A stretch of DNA of 64,000 nt from Lethocerus indicus (taxonomy: Eukaryota > Arthropoda > Insecta > Hemiptera > Belostomatidae): the NCBI GenBank assembly GCA_019843655.1, contig JACDQD010000003.1:29748224-29812223 (forward strand). Direction: 5' to 3'. Shown in pieces: positions 58,953-64,000 of this stretch. How positions within the stretch are numbered: position 1 is the stretch's first letter; every line of letters starts with the position of its first letter. A program made the translations under genes and the position numbers. Under the pieces are notes generated by a model, which had not been told where the DNA came from, searched no databases, and saw nothing but the letters and a program-made list of their open reading frames with translations.

Positions 58953-61898
58953 ATGGTGTGGAGAGGGGCCGGTGTGGACATGAGCACCGAGTACTTCATC
59001 ATCCCATCGACGACTAGCGCTAGCCCCGGAGGCGGGGGCGGCGGGGTCGGTGGCGGGTCGGGGTCGGGGGCGGCACCGCACCACAACCACCACCACCACC
59101 CCCAGCCGCCGGCCAGGCAGCCGCCCGCACCCGTCATCGTCAACCAGAGCCTCCTCAGGACAGAGATGTGGGTGGCCCCGCTACTCGTCTTCTCGACACT
59201 CACAATGGCGCTCATAGCCCTCTTCGAGGTAGTACTTGACCCCAACGGAAACCATCGGCCTTTATTTGTAACAGCCTCAATTAACGCGGGATTGAAATGG
59301 ACGGGAGTCCAAATCAGATTCTCGTTTTAGCCGAGAACAGTCTATACTAACTACTGACTATAAGATAAAAGCTGTGGTTTCCAACCTGGACGTAAAAAGT
59401 ACCAAATCAATTATTTTGGAATACCTGTTGTGTGGTCTGCGAGAGTTTGTCTTGTTTTATGTCTCCTTTCGTCTGTTCGGTCGGTTGAGAGCAAGGTTCT
59501 GTCGTGTTCAGGTGTTCGTGGTGCTGAAGACTTACAGGACGACTCCCAGCCGGCGGCACCTGTTCCTCGGGCAGATGCTGCTGCTGGGCCTGTTCGTGTG
59601 CAGCCTGGTGTCGGCCCTGCTGACCGCCCAGCCCTCCGTGCTCACCTGCGCCGTCGTCAGGATGGGCACCGGCCTCGGATACTCGCTCGTCTTCTCCACC
59701 CTCCTCGTCAAGTGCGTCTTCCTCATCAGCCTCAACGGCGGCGTCTACCTCCCGGCCCCCTACCAGGCCCTCCTACTCTTCTTCGCCGTCCTCATTCAAG
59801 TCGCCATCGGGCTACAGTGGCTCATCAACTCGCCGCCCAGAGTCATTCAGGTTGTTATTTTCACTTTCCTTTAACGGCCCCTGTGCAGAAAAAGGAGTAA
59901 TTCCGTCGTTACATTTATTTTATTAGAAATTACTCGCCCCTCTGGTAGCCATCAGGAAATCCATACCCGTGAATTTTCAGGGTTGTGTTCCGTTATTCGT
60001 CCGTTATGCAAATTCCGTTGAGGGTCTCTCCACCCTAATTCCATATCTGGGTATAGCAGCACGTGATCCCCAAACTTTCTCTTATACCGGTAGTTAGATA
60101 GCAATAATTGGATTATAATCGCGAGTGGAATAAATGGTTGAAGGTGAGCGGAGGGGTGCAGATGTGCCAGACGCCGTACCACCACCTGTTGGTCTCGCTG
60201 GTCTACTCGGTGTTCCTGATAGCTGTGGTGGCGGTGCTGGCCCTCAAGTCGAGGGGCATAAGGGACAACTACAGGGAGGCCACATTCATAGGGCTGGCCA
60301 CAGCTTGCGTCATACCCGTCTGGCTCGGCTGGACACTCTGCGGATTGGTACGCAATCGTGTTTTTCTCAATCACAGTTTTATATTTTAAAACATAATCTA
60401 AAATACTATTGTCTTACTGTAGCCAATCGAGCGAATGCTATAATTTAAATGTAATACTCTCCCGATTGTATTATAATTTATTAGGGGTACCCAAAATCAA
60501 CATCATAATGAACATTTTGACTTTGGAATTAATTTTATTTTGTTAAAAAAGAAACTTTAATTATTAATCTACTATACATTCACCAATATTATCAACTCTT
60601 TTCCGGCAAATTTTCGATCCCCCCTTGAGGAACTCCTCAAGACCAAAATACATCTTAACAAATTGTTGATTACTTTTGGGTACACCTGATATAATATGGA
60701 TAGGGACAAACAACTATCCGTCTTGGACGACACGCTGGTTAGATTACTCCATGGTTGTGCTACAAAGTATATCTCTGTGCTATTATTCAGTGATTAAATC
60801 CTTCTTCGAGAGCTTTCTTAATATACATAGGGGAAAATTAAAGGTGTTTGGTCTGTAGGTGGTGCTTGAGAGGAACAGGGACGCGTGCCTGGCGTTCGGG
60901 CTGAGCGCCAGCAGCCTGGTGGTGTTCCTGGTGATGTTCATGCCGAAGGGGCGACAGTTGGCGGCGATGGGCAAGGAGGGTATGTACCTGGAGGATAGGC
61001 AGGGCCGCCACCACCACACCAGCCACCACGATGTCGACAAGATGAGCTCCATCAGCCGGCCGGCCTCGCCCTCTTTCTTCCATTTCAAGCCCGCCAACAA
61101 ACACCAGGCCCCGATGAACACTTTCGGTAGGGGGGCACTCGGCACTCGAGCCATTCGGTCCACTTTGTGTATTGAAACCTGGCGGCCTACCTCCCTTTAG
61201 TCATTTGTCCCGGGACCCTAGACGATATCGTTTATAACCGGAATAATCCGTTAAATGATTCCATTTTATTCCAACGATTTTCAAATACCTCATTTGTTTC
61301 ATCTCGGACTAGACCTTGACTAGATTTTGGTGTTCTGATAATAATGTAATAACGTTCGTCATTGACTGGCTTCCCGTAAGATGCAAGGGGTCAACCCCTG
61401 CCAATCGAGATTTATCCCACATCACGCGATCTTACGGGAAGCCGTCAGTGACAATTCAAGTTCTAGTTAAATTTTCATTGGTTTTGAGTTTCATCGCAAA
61501 ACGTCATTTACTTGAGAAGCATCTAATGAGCTACTTTCGTTCGATCGTGAGGGAAATTCGGTCGGGTAAAAACGAACCGTCGGGGAAATCCCTTTTTCCC
61601 TTATGCTGAATTTTATCCACAGCAAGGTTCGTTTCGAAAAGAATTTTGATAGATAATTTTTCTCTCTCTTGGATTATCGAATGCCCCACGTATTTGGATT
61701 ACTTATTGTGAATAATAAGGTGTACATAGTTATGTGGAGTGTACAATAATATGTAAATTGACTGCATGTACTTGTATGTATGTATTTATTGTGTGTATAT
61801 TTACAGACCGGGTAGCTCTGGTAGCGCCACCTCCAAGCTACGGACATCACTACTACCCGTACTGCTACTACCCGGGCAGGCCACACTTACCTGGTTAG
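58953..61898 (+). CDS. Class C (family 3) seven-transmembrane orphan receptor, 5 exons
   Basis: Exons: 58953-59228, 59512-59850, 60144-60347, 60859-61126, 61807-61898; phases agree, 392 aa. Start: first ATG after an in-frame TGA, so no large ectodomain can be spliced on in this frame. Residues 1-70 are a Gly-, His- and Pro-rich N-terminus. Seven hydrophobic helices lie at about 72-97, 109-130, 147-166, 176-198, 218-239, 250-273 and 281-301. C137 and C214 sit where class C receptors have the TM3-ECL2 disulfide. The TM7 end FMPKGRQL matches the class C FxPK motif. The tail ends SYGHHYYPYCYYPGRPHLPG. It resembles the insect mGluR-like receptor CG32447 as I remember it. Ligand unknown. Coding GC is far above local average. 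The exon 3 acceptor (ttgaag) is weak. Confidence 0.85.
61361..61455. repeat. Inverted-repeat element (hairpin)
   Basis: The left arm at 61360-61382 (CATTGACTGGCTTCCCGTAA and onward) and the right arm at 61430-61452 are near-perfect reverse complements around a 47-base centre. The centre contains AGGGGTCAACCCCTGCC, itself a small hairpin. It resembles the single-arm repeat at 17050. It lies in the last intron-free stretch after receptor exon 4. MITE-like; no target duplication identified. Confidence 0.7.
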
Positions 61899-63660
61899 AA
61901 TATCCTATAAATGTAATAACTAAATTACACACAAACACAAAACAATTTTTATAAACAGACACCGCATCGTGCCATCTTAATATATCTGACGTCGCTTATT
62001 ATGTCTAATTAAAGCTAGTTTGATATATTCAAGATTTTCAATTTCACGAACAATATTAATTATGGCAATATATTAAAAGTTTTAATCAAGTGGCATCAAC
62101 AATCTGCAAATGCACTGAGTCATATTTTAACAAATGTTTAATTTTTCAATATGTAAATGTATACATTAATGTTTATCATTTACACCACACACACAGACAC
62201 AAAATAGGTACGCAAGCACGTGCGTACTGACAATTTTATGAGGGATGTTCGGAGAAATGGTGGCTCCGAAGAACCATTTGACAGTCATGTTAATCACCAT
62301 TACTGGCCGCATTTATAGGAGCAAACCATTGTAAATGCTGGGGATGACTTACTAACACTGTGGAATTTGTTTTGTGCATTTTAATATTCTACTGTTAACG
62401 TGTATTATTGTAGATTGGGATATGTGTCCGAGTCTGGTGAGTTTGATGCAGTTGAATGAGGCACGGTAGTGTGTTATAGACCCGACGTATATTCTGTGAA
62501 CAGTATATATATATATATACGTAGCCGTACTCCCAATATCCCTCATATACCTTTTTTATGTATATATCGGCGCACGAATGGACCCCCCCCCAAATGACGA
62601 ATAATGAATAATGAGTTATCCTAATTATTGAATAAAATTGTTCTGACTGTACGGAGTCGAGAGGGATGCCCTCTGCGGGCTGTTACTCCAACTAACATCG
62701 AAAAATTGTGGGGTGTGTACATACGACAGGGCATTAAATTACATACTCTAATTAAGTACCCTTATTCTCGGGTGCTTATCCTAACTAAGGACTTACATGG
62801 GGGTACAGTCGTGCGTATATTTCTGGACAGTAGTGTTTGGACATTAAGAATTGTGTACATACAAATAACTCACTATAAATAGTTTAGCCATTGGGCTATT
62901 TAACAGTCGGTTGTATAGGAGGAGATTTTCTTAGCTCTTGACAGCCTTGCAGAGAGGAATTTTCTCACAAATTCCGGGTCTCGGGTCCTGTCGTACGTAA
63001 AACGGTAAGTGGTCTTCATTCTGGAACCCTCCCTAGCGGTTGTATAAAAAGCCTAAACTACAATAACAATAGTAATAAAGTGTGGGTGGAAATAACAATT
63101 ATTGTACGATATAAACTAACAAATAAAAGAAATGGGCTTGAGCGCGGGACTAAGACTAAGTGGAAATGAACTGAGCTAGTCGAATATAGTTTCAGTGCGC
63201 ACAATTTAATTTGCTCGACAGCCATTGCCTAAACGATGTTTAAAAATGCCGCGACCGCGATGTGCTCTTTCTGAATTTGAACAGGTATCATCGAGAGTTT
63301 TATAGTGATCTGATACGAGAAGGTACGCCCGTGTGACATTTCATAATTCTAGTGCGCACTGCGCAAATTGGACCGCGCGGTTTTAAAGATAGAGCGGTAT
63401 TAATTGTTATCACGACCGGAAAGTCAAAACAGACGTCAGTTTGGTGGACATCCTTTATCCGTTGAAAAAAAACCTCTCTGCAATGTCCTTAAGAGCTACG
63501 GTGGTATTTATTTAGTCCCTTATTTATTTATTTTCCGTGCTGATAGACTTAATAGATTTTAGATTTTTACAGAACGAAGCAATTCCTGTACCTAACGGTA
63601 GCGCTAAATACACGATCGGACCCCCATCATTGGTCCACTCTTCTCCGTACACAAGAACCA
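61899..63660. other. Downstream flank of the receptor gene
   Basis: Probably contains the receptor 3' UTR at its left end. There is a short TA run at 62504-62520 and a C run at 62582-62590. No exon or recognised repeat; the open frame at 62628-62882 has no support. Confidence 0.45.
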
Positions 63661-63684
63661 ATTACACCTTCTCGACGGTTGGAA

Positions 63685-64000
63685 CTGTTCGCTATACCGG
63701 TTTCGGCTGCTCGCCATCTTCGGTAGCCGTTTTTGTCAGTAGGGTGGTGAGTCACATTGGAATATGTGCATTCGGGGCGCCCTACATAGCCAACCAACCA
63801 ACAGTCAGATAAAGTACCTAAGCCGCTTAACATGATCCCTACTGATCTAAAAATAACAATGACATCCCAAAACTCCTAAAACTAGAAAACGGAGACAAAA
63901 CCCATATGTATGACAGACAGGACAAACTCCACAGTGAAAGTGAAGCGACCGTCCAGACGGGATGCCCCGGATAGGGTTACTGAAGATGGCGTGTAACCGA
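63685..64000. repeat. Foldback-type copy of the repeat element, cut by window edge
   Basis: The minus-strand core at 63691-63727 reads GCTA, CCGAAGA, T, GGC-GAGCA-GCC, GAAA, C-CG-G, TA, TAGC. A plus-strand core begins at 63976 (GTTA-CTGAAGA-TGGCGTGT). The two face each other, as in the 25.8-26.1 kb element. Between them are the shared blocks GTCAGTAGGGTGGTGAGTCA, CCTAAGCCGCTTAACATGAT and CCACAGTGAAAGTGAAGCGA. Confidence 0.7.

Noticed and set aside
59952..60374. 140-codon minus-strand frame opposite the receptor exons
   Set aside because: Antisense shadow of the GC-rich receptor exon 3; the plus strand has splice-consistent membrane helices.
1..64000. tRNA, rRNA or CRISPR features
   Set aside because: I scanned for cloverleaf-type and spaced-repeat patterns by eye and found none; the repeats present are dispersed, not regularly spaced arrays. 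A dedicated RNA-gene scan was not possible.

Overview
This window comes from an animal nuclear genome, almost certainly an arthropod and most likely a non-dipteran insect. It is AT-rich with short exons, GT-AG introns and many low-copy dispersed repeats. It carries genes such as cytosolic thymidine kinase and a SWAP-70-type protein, which as far as I recall Drosophila lacks. The species cannot be fixed from sequence alone.

Layout. 1-1296 (-): first two coding exons of a SWAP-70/DEF6-like protein, running off the left edge. 4572-10134 (+): complete 12-exon lysosomal beta-glucuronidase. 11047-13425 (-): complete 4-exon thymidine kinase 1, convergent with it. 16072-21095 (-): RNF25-like RWD/RING ubiquitin ligase with a 17-nt first coding exon. 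22476-23096 (+): intronless 206-aa protein I do not recognise, divergent from RNF25. 24217-26472 (-): 86-aa single-pass membrane protein from two coding exons. 28711-38349 (-): 18-exon Rabaptin-5-like Rab effector ending in a FYVE-type zinc finger. 38.4-58.9 kb: gene-poor repeat graveyard. 58953-61898 (+): 5-exon class C seven-transmembrane receptor with a very short N-terminus and a uORF. 61.9-64 kb: repeats only.

The genes are not a pathway or operon. They are unrelated housekeeping, endosomal and signalling genes in ordinary metazoan order.

The most interesting signal is a dispersed repeat family with about 18 recognisable copies on both strands, including inside introns. Its core can be folded as a hammerhead-type self-cleaving ribozyme: flanking GCTA/TAGC arms, a CTGAAGA core box, a small stem II, GAAAC, a two-base-pair stem III and a GTC cleavage triplet. 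One base is inserted after the core adenine. At least two loci carry the unit as facing inverted copies. This suggests a Penelope-like or retrozyme-like non-autonomous element, or alternatively a foldback MITE whose long inverted repeats happen to look like a hammerhead.
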